DNA of 64,000 nt, from positions 1 to 64,000 of the forward strand of contig NZ_QKYK01000015.1 in NCBI RefSeq assembly GCF_003426815.1, written 5' to 3'. The notes below the pieces were generated by a model. It worked only from the letters and a program-made list of their open reading frames with translations, was not told the DNA's origin and made no database searches. The position numbers and the translations under genes are program-made. Shown one piece after another: positions 1-8,751 of this stretch. Origin of the DNA: Desertimonas flava (GTDB lineage Bacteria > Actinomycetota > Acidimicrobiia > Acidimicrobiales > Ilumatobacteraceae). The stretch's first letter is position 1. Every line of letters starts with the position of its first letter.

Positions 1-1
1 C

Positions 2-112
2 CAAGCCGACCTCGACGAGATCGCAGCGCTGCTCAACGGCCGCCCACGCAAGACCCTCGCGTGGGATACTCCAGCAGAACGGTTCAACCACTTTGTCGCG
101 ACCGCCGCTTGA
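2..112 (+). CDS. IS30-family transposase, C-terminal end (cut by window edge)
   Basis: The window opens inside a reading frame that closes at 110-112. The 36 visible residues include LNGRPRKTL and WDTPAERF, which match the end of the DDE integrase domain of IS30-family transposases. The catalytic residues and the start lie outside the window, so I cannot say whether the enzyme is intact. I could not recognise a terminal inverted repeat in the 100 bases that follow. The element ends just upstream of ilvE and reads in the same direction, so it may have replaced part of the original ilvE upstream region. The family assignment rests on the short C-terminal signature only. Confidence 0.75.
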   Translation, partial: QADLDEIAALLNGRPRKTLAWDTPAERFNHFVATAA

Positions 113-215
113 ATCCGCCGTCACGATCCGCGCCCAGATCGGCGGGTAGGTGCCAGGTAGTCGGAGTACCCGCGCCGGGTTCCGGCGGTCCCCTGCCGGG
201 TGCGAGACTCACGGC

Positions 216-1133
216 ATGCCCATTACCCCGACTCCGAAGATCTGGATGAACGGCTCGCTGGTCGATTGGGACCAGGCGCAGGTGCACGTCCTGACGCACA
301 CGCTGCACTACGGAACCGGCGTGTTCGAGGGCATCCGGGCGTACGAGACGCCGGACGGCCCGGCGGTGTTCCGGCTGACCGACCACATCGTCCGTCTCGC
401 CAACTCGGCCAAGATCCTCGGCATGGAGCTGCCATACACGGTGGACGAACTGGTCGCCGCCACCAAGGAGACGGTCGCGTCCACCGGGCTCGGCTCGTGC
501 TACGTCCGCCCGATCGCCTACCTGGGCTACGGCGAGATGGGCCTCAACACGCTGCCGTGCCGCGTCGACGTCGCCATCGCCTGCTGGCCGTGGGGCGCCT
601 ACCTCGGCGACGACGCCGTCACCAAGGGCGTGCGGATGAAGATCTCGTCGTGGACCCGCCACGACCACAACACGATGCCGCCGGCGGCCAAGACGATCGG
701 CAACTACGTCAACTCGTCGCTGGCCAAGGTCGAGGCGCTCAAGGCCGGCTACGACGAGGCGATCATGCTCGCCCCCAACGGTCTCGTCGCGGAGTGCACG
801 GGCGAGAACATCTTCGTCTCGCGCAACGGCATCATCCTCACGCCGCCGCTGTCGGCCGGCGCGCTCGAAGGCATCACGCAGAGCTCGGTGATGACGATCG
901 CCCGTGACAACGGCATCGATGTGCGCGTCGACAACATCGCGCGCAGCGATCTCTACATCGCCGACGAGATCTTCGTCTGCGGCACCGCGGCGGAGATCTC
1001 CTCGGTCAACTCCGTCGACGACCGTTCCGTGCCCTGCCCCGGCGAGGCCACCACGCTGATCGCCGACGTCTACGCCAAGGCGGTCCGCGGCGAGATCCCG
1101 CAGTACAAGGACTGGTGCGAGCTCGCGGTGTGA
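216..1133 (+). CDS. ilvE: branched-chain amino acid aminotransferase
   Basis: A PLP-dependent fold-type IV aminotransferase of 305 residues. It interconverts 2-oxo acids and leucine, isoleucine or valine using glutamate, the last step of branched-chain amino acid synthesis. The frame is open upstream to 150, but homology begins at the ATG at 216 (MPITPTPKIW). The substrate-loop motif HYGTGVFEGIR lies at residues 31-41, and the PLP lysine is expected at K159 in PPAAKTIGNY, the same context as E. coli K159. The cofactor phosphate region follows at ECTGENIF. Length is normal for the family. It stands alone; the next gene is convergent. The isoleucine pathway gene cimA lies 9.5 kb downstream. Confidence 0.96.
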   Translation: MPITPTPKIWMNGSLVDWDQAQVHVLTHTLHYGTGVFEGIRAYETPDGPAVFRLTDHIVRLANSAKILGMELPYTVDELVAATKETVASTGLGSCYVRPIAYLGYGEMGLNTLPCRVDVAIACWPWGAYLGDDAVTKGVRMKISSWTRHDHNTMPPAAKTIGNYVNSSLAKVEALKAGYDEAIMLAPNGLVAECTGENIFVSRNGIILTPPLSAGALEGITQSSVMTIARDNGIDVRVDNIARSDLYIADEIFVCGTAAEISSVNSVDDRSVPCPGEATTLIADVYAKAVRGEIPQYKDWCELAV

Positions 1134-1144
1134 GCTCGCGTGCG

Positions 1145-1181
1145 GCGGTAACAGATGGTGCCTGGCACCATCTGTTACTGC
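1145..1181. terminator. 15-bp-arm perfect palindrome between convergent genes
   Basis: The arms are 1148-1162 and 1164-1178, perfectly complementary around a single T at 1163; pairing extends to 1145/1181 through one G-T pair. The core is GGTGCCTGGCACC. It sits exactly between the ends of convergent ilvE and the GNAT gene, so it could act as a terminator in both directions, though neither side has a T-run. The same core motif is a common dispersed palindrome in many bacteria, so it may be a repeat rather than a dedicated terminator. I saw no second copy in this window. Confidence 0.55.
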
Positions 1182-1184
1182 GGA

Positions 1185-2141
1185 TCAGGTGATGCGGCGG
1201 TGGTACTGGGCCTGACGGAGGACCGACCGGTAGCCGAGGCGTTCGTACACGCCGAGGGCGCCGGTCGGGTTGTCGAGGTCGACGCCGAGCGCCGCCTCGT
1301 CGAAGCCCATCTCGGCCAGCTGGCGGAGGCTGCCGGCGATCAGCGCTGACGCCACACCCCGGCCGCGCCAGTCGCGCCGCGTCGAGATGTCCTCCGTCCA
1401 CGCCCGGCGCCGTCCGAGCCGGGCGATCTCCTCGTCGTTGAAGCGCGTCCGCACCTGCCCGGCGACGTCATCGCCGTCCCAGGCCACCTGCCACAACTCG
1501 GTGCCCTGCTTGGCCTCGTCGATGAAGCGCTCCCAGTCGGTCTCGGTCTGCTCGACGTAGAACCGGTGATCGCGGAACGCCGTGATGTCGGCCTCCCAGA
1601 TGCGCCGCCAGTGGTCGGGTTCGACGGGCCGCACCTCCAGCCCGTCGGGCAGTGGCGCCGGTGGAATATCGTCGAAGTGGGGGCGCACCATGAACGCCGA
1701 CCAGGCGTAGGGCTCGAAGCCCCGCGCCTCCACGAGCCGGGCGCGCGGTGTGCCCTCGTTGGCCCAGGCGTCGAGGCGGCGATCGGGATGGTCGTGCGTC
1801 GCTGCCACCTGGGTGGCCCGTTCCAGCCCCCAGTCGAACATCGCCTCGGTGAGTCCCCCGACGTCGTCGCGCGCCTCGAACGCCACGTAGTACCCGCGGT
1901 GGCCGTCGTCGACGTCGAGCCAGAACACCCGGCTGTAGCCGACGATGTCGCCGCTGGCGTCGACGGCCACGACGATGTCGGTGTCGGGATCGCAGTTGCG
2001 CAGGTGGTCGTACTGCTCGGCCATCGAGGCGACGGTCGCGAACTCACCCTCACCCTTGGTGGCGACGCGGGCGTTGATCAACGCCACCATCCCCGCCAGG
2101 TCGTCGCGGCTCCATCGGCGCAGCGTCACGTCGTCGCCCAT
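1185..2141 (-). CDS. tandem GNAT-domain N-acetyltransferase
   Basis: 318 residues made of two GNAT folds, an arrangement also seen in mycothiol synthase and relatives. The N-terminal half (about 1-155) contains a degenerate copy ending in LVEARGFEPYAWSAFMVRP. The C-terminal half (about 165-318) keeps the acetyl-CoA pyrophosphate loop, RDWRGRGVASA at 256-266, followed by the usual NPTGALGVYERLGY (291-304). Only the second domain looks catalytically competent. The substrate cannot be read from the sequence. The gene is convergent with ilvE and separated by about 70 bases from the next gene on the same strand. The start is the first ATG in frame (MGDDVTLRRW). Confidence 0.85.
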   Translation of the reverse strand: MGDDVTLRRWSRDDLAGMVALINARVATKGEGEFATVASMAEQYDHLRNCDPDTDIVVAVDASGDIVGYSRVFWLDVDDGHRGYYVAFEARDDVGGLTEAMFDWGLERATQVAATHDHPDRRLDAWANEGTPRARLVEARGFEPYAWSAFMVRPHFDDIPPAPLPDGLEVRPVEPDHWRRIWEADITAFRDHRFYVEQTETDWERFIDEAKQGTELWQVAWDGDDVAGQVRTRFNDEEIARLGRRRAWTEDISTRRDWRGRGVASALIAGSLRQLAEMGFDEAALGVDLDNPTGALGVYERLGYRSVLRQAQYHRRIT

Positions 2142-2212
2142 CTGACCGACCGTAGGCCGCCGACCCCGGCGGCCACGGCGGGTTTTCGCCCGTCGGCCGG
2201 CGACGCGTCGGA

Positions 2213-3142
2213 CTACTCGGTGCGCATCAGCTCGAACAGGGATGCGCCGGGCGCGTACACCCCTTCGGGATCAGCGCGCACCGCCTCGTCGAGCTGATGG
2301 GCGTCGGCCCCGACGAGGATGCGCCAGCGCCCGTCGCGCACACCGTCGAGGATGACGTCGGCGGCGTCGACCGCCGTGAGCGGGGCGGTGTCGCGGAACA
2401 TGTCGCCCACGGCGTCGAGCGTCGACAGCACGGCGGCGTCGTCCATGTTCTCGGCCGGGATGCCCCGGCGGGTGAGGTTGGCCCTCGCCTGGGCGACATC
2501 GACCGGCCCGAGGAGCTTGCGCGAGTTGTGGACGATGTCGGTGCCGATGTGGCCGGGCATGACCACCGAGACGCTGACGTGCGGGGCGTTCACCCGCAGG
2601 TCCTCGATCAGCGCTTCGGAGAAGCCCCGCACGGCGAACTTCGCCGCGCTGTACGCGGTGTGCGGGACGCCGGGCCCGATCGAGGCGAAGAAGCCGTTGA
2701 CGCTGCTGGTGTTGACGAGGTGGCCGCGCTCGCTGGCGATGAGCATCGGGAGGAACGTGCGGGTGCCGTTGTACACGCCGCCCCAGCACACGTTGAACGT
2801 GCGCTCCCACGCCTCGCGCGGGTCGGTGATCATGCTGCCGCCGCCGCCGATGCCGGCGTTGTTGAAGACGTAGTCGACGTGGTCGGTGGCGTGACGGTCG
2901 CGAACCTCGTCGCCGAACCGGTCCATCGCCGCGGCGTCGGACACGTCGCACGCGTGGGCGGTGACCACCGTGCCGTCTGGCGCGGCCTCGAGCGCGGCGG
3001 CCACGGTCGCCTCGGCAGTCTCGACGAACACGTCGCACGTGGCGACCGAGCAGCCCTGAGCGGCCAGCTGTTTGACCAGCTCGCGGCCCATCCCCGATCC
3101 GCCACCCGTGACGACCGCCAGCTTTCCCCCGAATGCGCTCAT
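2213..3142 (-). CDS. short-chain dehydrogenase/reductase (SDR)
   Basis: A classical SDR oxidoreductase of 309 residues. The nucleotide-binding TGGGSGMG is at 12-19, an acidic residue suited to NAD follows beta-2 (CDVF, 36-39), NNAG is at 94-97, the catalytic Ser is in NTSSVNG (144-150), and Tyr164 and Lys168 are in YSAAK. It is longer than the usual 250 residues because of a C-terminal extension after 250. No substrate can be inferred. It lies between the GNAT gene and the TetR gene, all on the minus strand; only 24 bases separate it from the TetR gene, so the two may be cotranscribed. Confidence 0.93.
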   Translation of the reverse strand: MSAFGGKLAVVTGGGSGMGRELVKQLAAQGCSVATCDVFVETAEATVAAALEAAPDGTVVTAHACDVSDAAAMDRFGDEVRDRHATDHVDYVFNNAGIGGGGSMITDPREAWERTFNVCWGGVYNGTRTFLPMLIASERGHLVNTSSVNGFFASIGPGVPHTAYSAAKFAVRGFSEALIEDLRVNAPHVSVSVVMPGHIGTDIVHNSRKLLGPVDVAQARANLTRRGIPAENMDDAAVLSTLDAVGDMFRDTAPLTAVDAADVILDGVRDGRWRILVGADAHQLDEAVRADPEGVYAPGASLFELMRTE

Positions 3143-3166
3143 GCGACGGACCGTATCCGCCCGGAT

Positions 3167-3808
3167 TCAGGCCCGGCGACGCGGAGGGGCGGCCCGCGGC
3201 CGGCCGGCGCCGGGATCGATGCCGGCGATCTCGAGCGTCGTGTCCGTGGCGTGATCGATCAGCTCGTCGCGGGTCACGTCGAGGCGGCCGTCGAGCCATT
3301 CCACCAGCACCGAGGTGAACCCGCCGGCGAGCATCACGGCCCGGACCGGAGTCATCGGATCCCGCCGGACCTCGGCGAGGAGCACCTGCCAGGCGGCGAG
3401 ACGATGCTCGTCGACCCGGGCGTTGCCGCGGGCCTCCACGAAGAGCACCCGGCCCCGCCGCCGATCCTCGTCGACGAACCGGACCGAGGCCTCGATGCCG
3501 GCGCGGAAGCGGCCGACGAGGTCGTCGCCGGCGAGCTCGCTCGCCGCGGCCAGCTCGGCGTAGAGCTCGGTGACGGTGCGGTCGTACACGGCCACGAGGA
3601 GCTCGTCCACGTCGGCGAAGTTCTCGTAGAAGTAGCGGGAGTTGAGCCCGGCCTGCCGGCAGACGGCGCGGACGGTGGCGGCGCCCGAGCCCTCGGTGCC
3701 GACGAGATCGAAGCCGGCGTCGAGAAGCTGCGCTCGGCGGGCGGCCCGGCGGGACTCCGCCGACACCCCGGCCCAGCTCGGCCGCGTGCGCGCTTCCGAC
3801 GATGACAT
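3167..3808 (-). CDS. TetR-family transcriptional regulator
   Basis: 213 residues from the ATG at 3808 (MSSSEARTRP). The helix-turn-helix lies at about 45-64 (TVRAVCRQAGLNSRYFYENF), followed by a ligand-binding domain typical of the family. A longer frame starts at 3862, but that start would lie on the end of a strong palindrome (3837-3862) which looks like the operator, so I prefer 3808. The gene is divergent from the flavoprotein-epoxide hydrolase-monooxygenase-dehydrogenase cluster, which it probably represses, and is followed closely by the SDR gene. The inducing ligand is unknown; substrates of the divergent cluster are the natural guess. Confidence 0.88.
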   Translation of the reverse strand: MSSSEARTRPSWAGVSAESRRAARRAQLLDAGFDLVGTEGSGAATVRAVCRQAGLNSRYFYENFADVDELLVAVYDRTVTELYAELAAASELAGDDLVGRFRAGIEASVRFVDEDRRRGRVLFVEARGNARVDEHRLAAWQVLLAEVRRDPMTPVRAVMLAGGFTSVLVEWLDGRLDVTRDELIDHATDTTLEIAGIDPGAGRPRAAPPRRRA

Positions 3809-3836
3809 CGGTGCCAATCCTACGCTAAGGTCGATG

Positions 3837-3862
3837 ATGTTGGTTACGGCCGTGACCAACAT
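3837..3862. promoter_or_regulatory. 26-bp palindromic operator, probable TetR site
   Basis: Two 13-base arms meet at 3849/3850; 12 of 13 positions are complementary (core GTTGGTTACG / CGTGACCAAC). It lies in the divergent promoter region, 29 bases upstream of the TetR start and 60 bases upstream of the flavoprotein start, the normal position for a TetR-family operator controlling both sides. That the adjacent regulator binds here is inference. Confidence 0.75.
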
Positions 3863-3921
3863 CGGCCGTCTCGACCAGCGTGCTCGAGCGGAACTGACGA
3901 GCGGAACTGAGGGGTCTCGTG

Positions 3922-5406
3922 ATGTCGGCAGGGGAGCACATCGTCATCGTCGGTGGGGGCATCGGCGGGTTGGCGTCGGCGCTCGCCCTGTCGCGCGCCG
4001 GTCATCGCGTCACGCTGCTCGAGCGCGACCACCTGGCGCCAACGGCGACGGTGGAGGAGGCCTTCGCCACCGAACGTCCGGGGGCACCCCAGGCTCATCA
4101 CACCCACGCCTTCCTGGCCCGCACGGTCGTCATCCTGCGCCAGCGCTTCCCGGACGTGCTCGAGCGGGTGCTCGCCACCGGCTCCACCACGTTGCCCGCG
4201 GCCCGCAACCTCGGCGATCCGCAGCCCGGCGACGAGGACCTCGTGTTCCTCGTGGTGCGCCGCACGACGTACGAATGGACGCTGCGCCAGGCGGTGCTCG
4301 CCGAGCCGGGCACGTCGGTGCGTGCCGGAGCCGGCGTCGCCGGGTTGACGTTCGTCGCCGGCACGGACGGCGGGCCGCCGACGGTGACCGGGGTCCGCCT
4401 CGACGACGGCACGACGCTCGGGGCCGACGCCGTCGTGGTCGCGACGGGCCGCCGGAGCAACCTCCCGGAGTGGCTCGGCGAGATGGGCGTCGACGTCGCC
4501 GAGCGGGTGCACGAGAGCCGCCTGATGTACCTGACGCGGTGGTATCGCCGCCCCCCGAGCGGTCAGCCGCTGCCCGAGTCCCGGGGCATGGACGCCGGCT
4601 TCGTGAAGTACCTCGCCGTTCCGGGTGACAACGACACGCTGTCGATCACGCTCGCCATCCGACCCGACGACAGCGAGCTGCGCCGCGCCCTGCTCGACCC
4701 CGATCGCTTCGACGAGGCCTGCCGGCGGCTGCCCGGGCCCGACCGCTTCTTCGCCGAGATCGACCTCCAGCCGGCCGGCCCGGTGCGCCCGATGGGCGGG
4801 CTGATCAACCGCCTGCGCACGTTCACCGACGACGCCGGCGCTCCGCTGGTGCTCGGCGCCCACGCCGTGGGCGACGCCCACACGTGCACCAATCCGATCT
4901 ACGGCCGGGGCTGCTCGCTCGCCCTCGCCCAGGCGACACTCCTCGCCGATGCCTTCGCCGCCTTCCCCGACGACCGGCTCGCCCGCTCGGCCGGGTTCGA
5001 AGCGGCCTCGGCTCGCGAGATCGTCCCGTGGTTCCACGCATCCGTCGACATGGACCGGATGGCGCCGCTGTCGTCCGATCTCGACGCCCGGCCCTCGGAC
5101 GGGCCGCCGAGCCCGATCGCCGCACTCTTCGTCGCCGCCGAGTCCGAACCGATCCTCGGTCGCGGTCTGGCCAAGCTGTTCAACCTCCTCGTCACGCCGA
5201 CCCAACTGGCCGCCGACGCCGCGTTCACGGCCAAGTCGATGGAGGTCTTCGCCAACCCCGCCGCATGGCCCGTGCCCAAGCACCCCGGCCCGACCCGGCG
5301 CGAGCTGCTGGCCGCCCTCGCCGGCATCGGCCAACCCACCGATCACTCCACCGATCACTCCAGCCATCACCAGCCAACCGAACTCGAGAGCGAAGGGGCC
5401 GCATGA
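3922..5406 (+). CDS. FAD-dependent oxidoreductase / monooxygenase-like flavoprotein
   Basis: 494 residues with an N-terminal Rossmann dinucleotide fold (GGGIGG at 11-16, acidic residue in LLERD near 35) and a second FAD contact near 325 (GAHAVGDAHTCTNP, then YGRGCSLALAQA). This is the group-A flavoprotein monooxygenase / geranylgeranyl-reductase architecture. It probably hydroxylates, epoxidises or reduces a hydrophobic substrate; which of these is not visible. The ATG at 3922 has GAGGGG seven bases upstream; a GTG at 3919 is the alternative. Its stop overlaps the next start by 4 bases (ATGA), so it heads a coupled operon. The C-terminal tail is His/Ser-rich and probably disordered. Confidence 0.85.
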   Translation: MSAGEHIVIVGGGIGGLASALALSRAGHRVTLLERDHLAPTATVEEAFATERPGAPQAHHTHAFLARTVVILRQRFPDVLERVLATGSTTLPAARNLGDPQPGDEDLVFLVVRRTTYEWTLRQAVLAEPGTSVRAGAGVAGLTFVAGTDGGPPTVTGVRLDDGTTLGADAVVVATGRRSNLPEWLGEMGVDVAERVHESRLMYLTRWYRRPPSGQPLPESRGMDAGFVKYLAVPGDNDTLSITLAIRPDDSELRRALLDPDRFDEACRRLPGPDRFFAEIDLQPAGPVRPMGGLINRLRTFTDDAGAPLVLGAHAVGDAHTCTNPIYGRGCSLALAQATLLADAFAAFPDDRLARSAGFEAASAREIVPWFHASVDMDRMAPLSSDLDARPSDGPPSPIAALFVAAESEPILGRGLAKLFNLLVTPTQLAADAAFTAKSMEVFANPAAWPVPKHPGPTRRELLAALAGIGQPTDHSTDHSSHHQPTELESEGAA

Positions 5407-6392
5407 GCAACCGACAGAGCGACACGTCCGAGATCACCCAGCGAACCGTCGCCGTCAACGGCGTCGAGCTGCATGTCCACGAGGCGGGTGAGCAGGGAGC
5501 GCCAGTGGTCGTGCTGTCGCACGGCTTTCCCGAGCTCGGCTACTCGTGGCGTCATCAGATGGTCCCCCTCGCCGACGCCGGCTATCACGTCCTCGCTCCC
5601 GACCAGCGCGGCTACGGGCGATCGAGCCGGCCCGACGCCATCACCGACTACGACATCACCCACCTCACCGACGATCTGCTCGGGCTCCTCGACGACGTCG
5701 GAGCGTCGGACGCCGTGTTCGTCGGCCACGACTGGGGCGCGTTCATCGTGTGGAACATGAGCCTGCTGCACCCGGACCGGACGCGCGGGGTGTGCGGCAT
5801 GAGCGTGCCGTTCGCGCCGCGCGGACCGATGCCGCCGGTGCAGCTGATGCGCCAGATGTTCGCCGACAACTTCTTCTACATCGTCTACTTCCAGGAGCCC
5901 GGCGTGGCCGACGCCGAGCTGAGCGCCGACCCGGAGCGCGCGATGCGGCGCCTCCTGTGTGGCACGAAGCTGGACAACGCCGCCGATCCCAACGCGCTCG
6001 CCGAGGCGTTCGCCAACGACGGCCGCGGGTTCGTCGAGCGCATGCCCGAGCCCGAGGGCCTCCCCGACTGGTTGACGCAGGCCGAGCTCGATCACTACGT
6101 GGAGGAGTTCCGGCACAGCGGCTACACGGGCGGGTTGAACTGGTACCGCAACTTCGATCGCAACTGGGAGCTCACGCCGCAGCTCGCCGGCGCCAAGGTG
6201 ACGGTGCCGTCGCTGTTCATCGGCGGCGCCCAGGACCCGGTGCTCGTGATGATGCCCGTCACCACGATGGACGGCTGGCTGGAGGATCACCGGGGCACCG
6301 TGCTCGTCGACGACGCCGGCCACTGGGTGCAGCAGGAGAAGCCGGCCGAGGTCAACGCCGCCCTCCTCACCTTCCTGAAGGGGCTCTCGTGA
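5403..6392 (+). CDS. epoxide hydrolase, alpha/beta-hydrolase fold
   Basis: 329 residues. The oxyanion-hole motif HGFPE is at 40-44 and the nucleophile Asp110 in GHDWGA is the aspartate (not serine) used by epoxide hydrolases and haloalkane dehalogenases. The acid lies in GAQDPVL and the general-base His in AGHWVQQ near the C-terminus. HGFPE plus HDWG favours epoxide hydrolase, converting an epoxide to a vicinal diol through an ester intermediate. It is translationally coupled to the flavoprotein upstream. With a luciferase-like monooxygenase and an alcohol dehydrogenase downstream, the set suggests epoxidation, hydrolysis and diol oxidation of an alkene or terpenoid. Confidence 0.92.
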   Translation: MSNRQSDTSEITQRTVAVNGVELHVHEAGEQGAPVVVLSHGFPELGYSWRHQMVPLADAGYHVLAPDQRGYGRSSRPDAITDYDITHLTDDLLGLLDDVGASDAVFVGHDWGAFIVWNMSLLHPDRTRGVCGMSVPFAPRGPMPPVQLMRQMFADNFFYIVYFQEPGVADAELSADPERAMRRLLCGTKLDNAADPNALAEAFANDGRGFVERMPEPEGLPDWLTQAELDHYVEEFRHSGYTGGLNWYRNFDRNWELTPQLAGAKVTVPSLFIGGAQDPVLVMMPVTTMDGWLEDHRGTVLVDDAGHWVQQEKPAEVNAALLTFLKGLS

Positions 6393-6516
6393 TGAATAGG
6401 AGCATCTGCTGGCGGTTTCAGCGAGCGCAGCGAGCGTCCCGAGGCCCGAGCGGCCAAGACCGGCGGAGCGCTAGCGGAGCCGGCCGTTCACACGGCCTGC
6501 GTGGCCGGGGAACGCA

Positions 6517-7716
6517 ATGAGATTCGGGGTGTTCTTTGCGCCGTTCCATCCGGTGGGGCAGAGTCCGACGCTGGCGTTGGAGTACGACCTCGATCGGGCC
6601 GTCGCCCTCGATCGGTTGGGGTACGACGAGGTGTGGTTCGGCGAGCACCACTCCGGTGGCTACGAGCTGATCGGCTCGCCGGAGATCTTCATCGCCGCGG
6701 CGGCCGAACGGACGAAGCGGATCAAGCTCGGCACCGGCGTCGTGTCCCTGCCCTACCACCACCCGTGGCTCGTCGCCGACCGCTGGGTGCTGCTCGACCA
6801 CCTCACCAAGGGACGCACCATCTTCGGCGCCGGTCCCGGCGCCCTGCCGTCCGACGCCTACGTGATGGGGATCGATCCACTCGACCAGCGGCGGATGATG
6901 GAGGAATCCCTGGAGGCGATCCTCGCCCTGCTGTCCGGCGACGAACCGGTGACCCGCGAGACCGACTGGTTCACCATGCGCGACGCCCGCTTGCAGATGC
7001 GCCCGTTCTCCCGCCCGAGCTTCGAGGTCGCCGTCGCCGCCATGCTGTCGCCGTCGGGGCCGCGCCTCGCCGGCAAGTACGACGCCTCGCTCTTGTCGCT
7101 GTCGATGCAGGCGACCGGCGGGTTCGCCGCTGTCGGCACGGCGTGGTCGGTCGTCGAGGAGCAGGCGGCCAAGGCCGGCCGCGCGACCCCCGACCGCTCC
7201 ACCTGGCGCATCCTCGGCAACATGCACCTCGCCGAGACACGCGAGCAGGCGATCGCCGACTGCACCTACGGTCTCCGGCAGTTCTCGCAGTACTTCGGCG
7301 GGGGAGCGGGGTTCGTGCCGCTGGCCGCCGGCGTCGATCCCGACAAGCTTGCGCCGGCGGAGTTCGTGCAGGCGTACGCCGACACGGGCACGGTCGTCAT
7401 CGGGACGCCCGACGACGCCATCGCCTACATCGAGGGTCTCGTCGAGCAATCCGGCGGCTTCGGCACGTTCTTGATGCTCGGCCACGACTGGGCGAGCCCG
7501 GCGGCCACGCTGCACTCGTACGAGCTGTTCGCCCGTTACGTCATGCCCCACTTCCAGGGCCAGCTCGACGCGCCCCGGCACTCCCACGACTGGGCCACGC
7601 AGAAGCGCGACGAGCTGTTCCCGCGAGCCGGCGCAGCGATCCTCAACGCCGTGCAGCAGCACGTCCAAGAGGCCTCCGCTGCGCCGGCCGACGCGGCGGG
7701 CGGGGGTGGGTCGTGA
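6517..7716 (+). CDS. luciferase-like flavin-dependent monooxygenase (LLM class)
   Basis: 399 residues with the bacterial-luciferase TIM-barrel layout: MRFGVFFAPFHP at the start, YDEVWFGEHHSGG near 40-52, an IKLGTGV strand, and ALPSDAYVMGID. The closest functional group by motif is limonene-1,2-monooxygenase-like enzymes, using FMNH2 and O2. It follows epoxide hydrolase after 124 bases and overlaps the alcohol dehydrogenase by 4 bases (GTGA). In context it may introduce the epoxide that the hydrolase opens. The C-terminus (after about 350) is extended and Ala-rich. Cofactor choice (FMN against F420) cannot be settled from sequence alone. Confidence 0.88.
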   Translation: MRFGVFFAPFHPVGQSPTLALEYDLDRAVALDRLGYDEVWFGEHHSGGYELIGSPEIFIAAAAERTKRIKLGTGVVSLPYHHPWLVADRWVLLDHLTKGRTIFGAGPGALPSDAYVMGIDPLDQRRMMEESLEAILALLSGDEPVTRETDWFTMRDARLQMRPFSRPSFEVAVAAMLSPSGPRLAGKYDASLLSLSMQATGGFAAVGTAWSVVEEQAAKAGRATPDRSTWRILGNMHLAETREQAIADCTYGLRQFSQYFGGGAGFVPLAAGVDPDKLAPAEFVQAYADTGTVVIGTPDDAIAYIEGLVEQSGGFGTFLMLGHDWASPAATLHSYELFARYVMPHFQGQLDAPRHSHDWATQKRDELFPRAGAAILNAVQQHVQEASAAPADAAGGGGS

Positions 7717-8747
7717 GGGCGGTCGCCCTCCGGGACCAGGAGCTCCACGTCCGCGACGACGTCGCCGAGCCGACGCCGGAGACCGGCCAGGTCCTGGTCG
7801 CCGTGAAGGCGTGCGGCATCTGCGGTTCCGACCTGCACTTCGCCAAGCACGCCGCCGAGATGAAGGCCATCGGCGAGGAGATGGGCGGGCTGCCGATGCG
7901 CCTGCCGTCGGCCGATCTGACCCAGGACGTGTTCATGGGCCACGAGTTCGCCGCCGAGGTGCTCGCGGCGGGACCGAACACGGCAACGTTCGCCCCTGGC
8001 ACCCTGGTGACGTCGGTCCCCATGCTCATGTCGGGGTTCGGCGTGTCGGCGATCGGCTTCGGCAACGCGCCGCCGGCGGGGTACGGCGAACGGATGCTGC
8101 TCTCGGCGCCGTTGCTGCAGGAGGTGCCCAACGGTCTCGACGCCCGTCGCGCCGCCTTGACCGAGCCGATGGCCGTCGGGCTCCACGCCGTCAACAAGGC
8201 CCGTCTCGAGCCGGGTGACGGCACCATCGTGCTCGGGTGCGGCCCGGTCGGCCTGGCCGTGATCGCCGCCCTGCGGCAGCGGGGCGTCGACACGATCCTC
8301 GCCGCCGACTTCTCCCCGGCCCGGCGGGCGCTGGCCGCGACGATGGGTGCCAGCCAGGTGATCGACCCTGCCTCGGAGTCGGCGTTCGACATCTGGCTCA
8401 CCGACCACGGCACCAAGCCACCCGTCGTGTTCGAGGCGGTCGGCGTGACCGGGATGATCGATGCCGTGCTGCGCGACGTCGTGCCGCAGACCCGCGTGGT
8501 CGTCGTCGGCGTGTGCATGGGGCGCGATCCGATCACCCCGCTGTGGGCCATCACCAAGGAGCTCAACCTGCAGTTCGTGCTGGGCTACGACCTCGAGGAG
8601 TTCGCCGCCTCGCTGCGCTCGATCGCCGAGGGTGAGATCGACGTCGATCCCCTGATCACCGGCGAGGTCGGGCTCGACGGGGTGGCCGGAGCGTTCGACG
8701 ACCTCGGCAACCCCGATCGGCACTGCAAGATCCTCGTCACGCCGTGA
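7713..8747 (+). CDS. zinc-dependent alcohol dehydrogenase (MDR family)
   Basis: 344 residues from the GTG at 7713, which overlaps the monooxygenase stop. The catalytic-zinc motifs are present: C34 and C37 in KACGICGSD and GHE at 76-78. The NAD(P) fold begins near 175 with VLGCGPVGLAV. The four-cysteine structural-zinc loop found in many family members is absent; the segment after GHE is instead Gly/Pro/Met-rich. It probably oxidises the alcohol or diol made by the upstream enzymes. It ends the operon; the next gene is convergent with a 4-base gap. A close alternative is a threonine- or sorbitol-type dehydrogenase. Confidence 0.9.
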   Translation: MRAVALRDQELHVRDDVAEPTPETGQVLVAVKACGICGSDLHFAKHAAEMKAIGEEMGGLPMRLPSADLTQDVFMGHEFAAEVLAAGPNTATFAPGTLVTSVPMLMSGFGVSAIGFGNAPPAGYGERMLLSAPLLQEVPNGLDARRAALTEPMAVGLHAVNKARLEPGDGTIVLGCGPVGLAVIAALRQRGVDTILAADFSPARRALAATMGASQVIDPASESAFDIWLTDHGTKPPVVFEAVGVTGMIDAVLRDVVPQTRVVVVGVCMGRDPITPLWAITKELNLQFVLGYDLEEFAASLRSIAEGEIDVDPLITGEVGLDGVAGAFDDLGNPDRHCKILVTP

Positions 8748-8751
8748 CCCG

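Noticed and set aside
6393-6516. GCGAGCG-type repeats between epoxide hydrolase and the monooxygenase gene
   Set aside because: Short imperfect repeats and a weak GGCCGT/ACGGCC hairpin; not distinguishable from GC-rich background.
6517-7716. Naming the luciferase-like gene limB
   Set aside because: Context fits terpene oxidation but the substrate cannot be proved from sequence; family name only.
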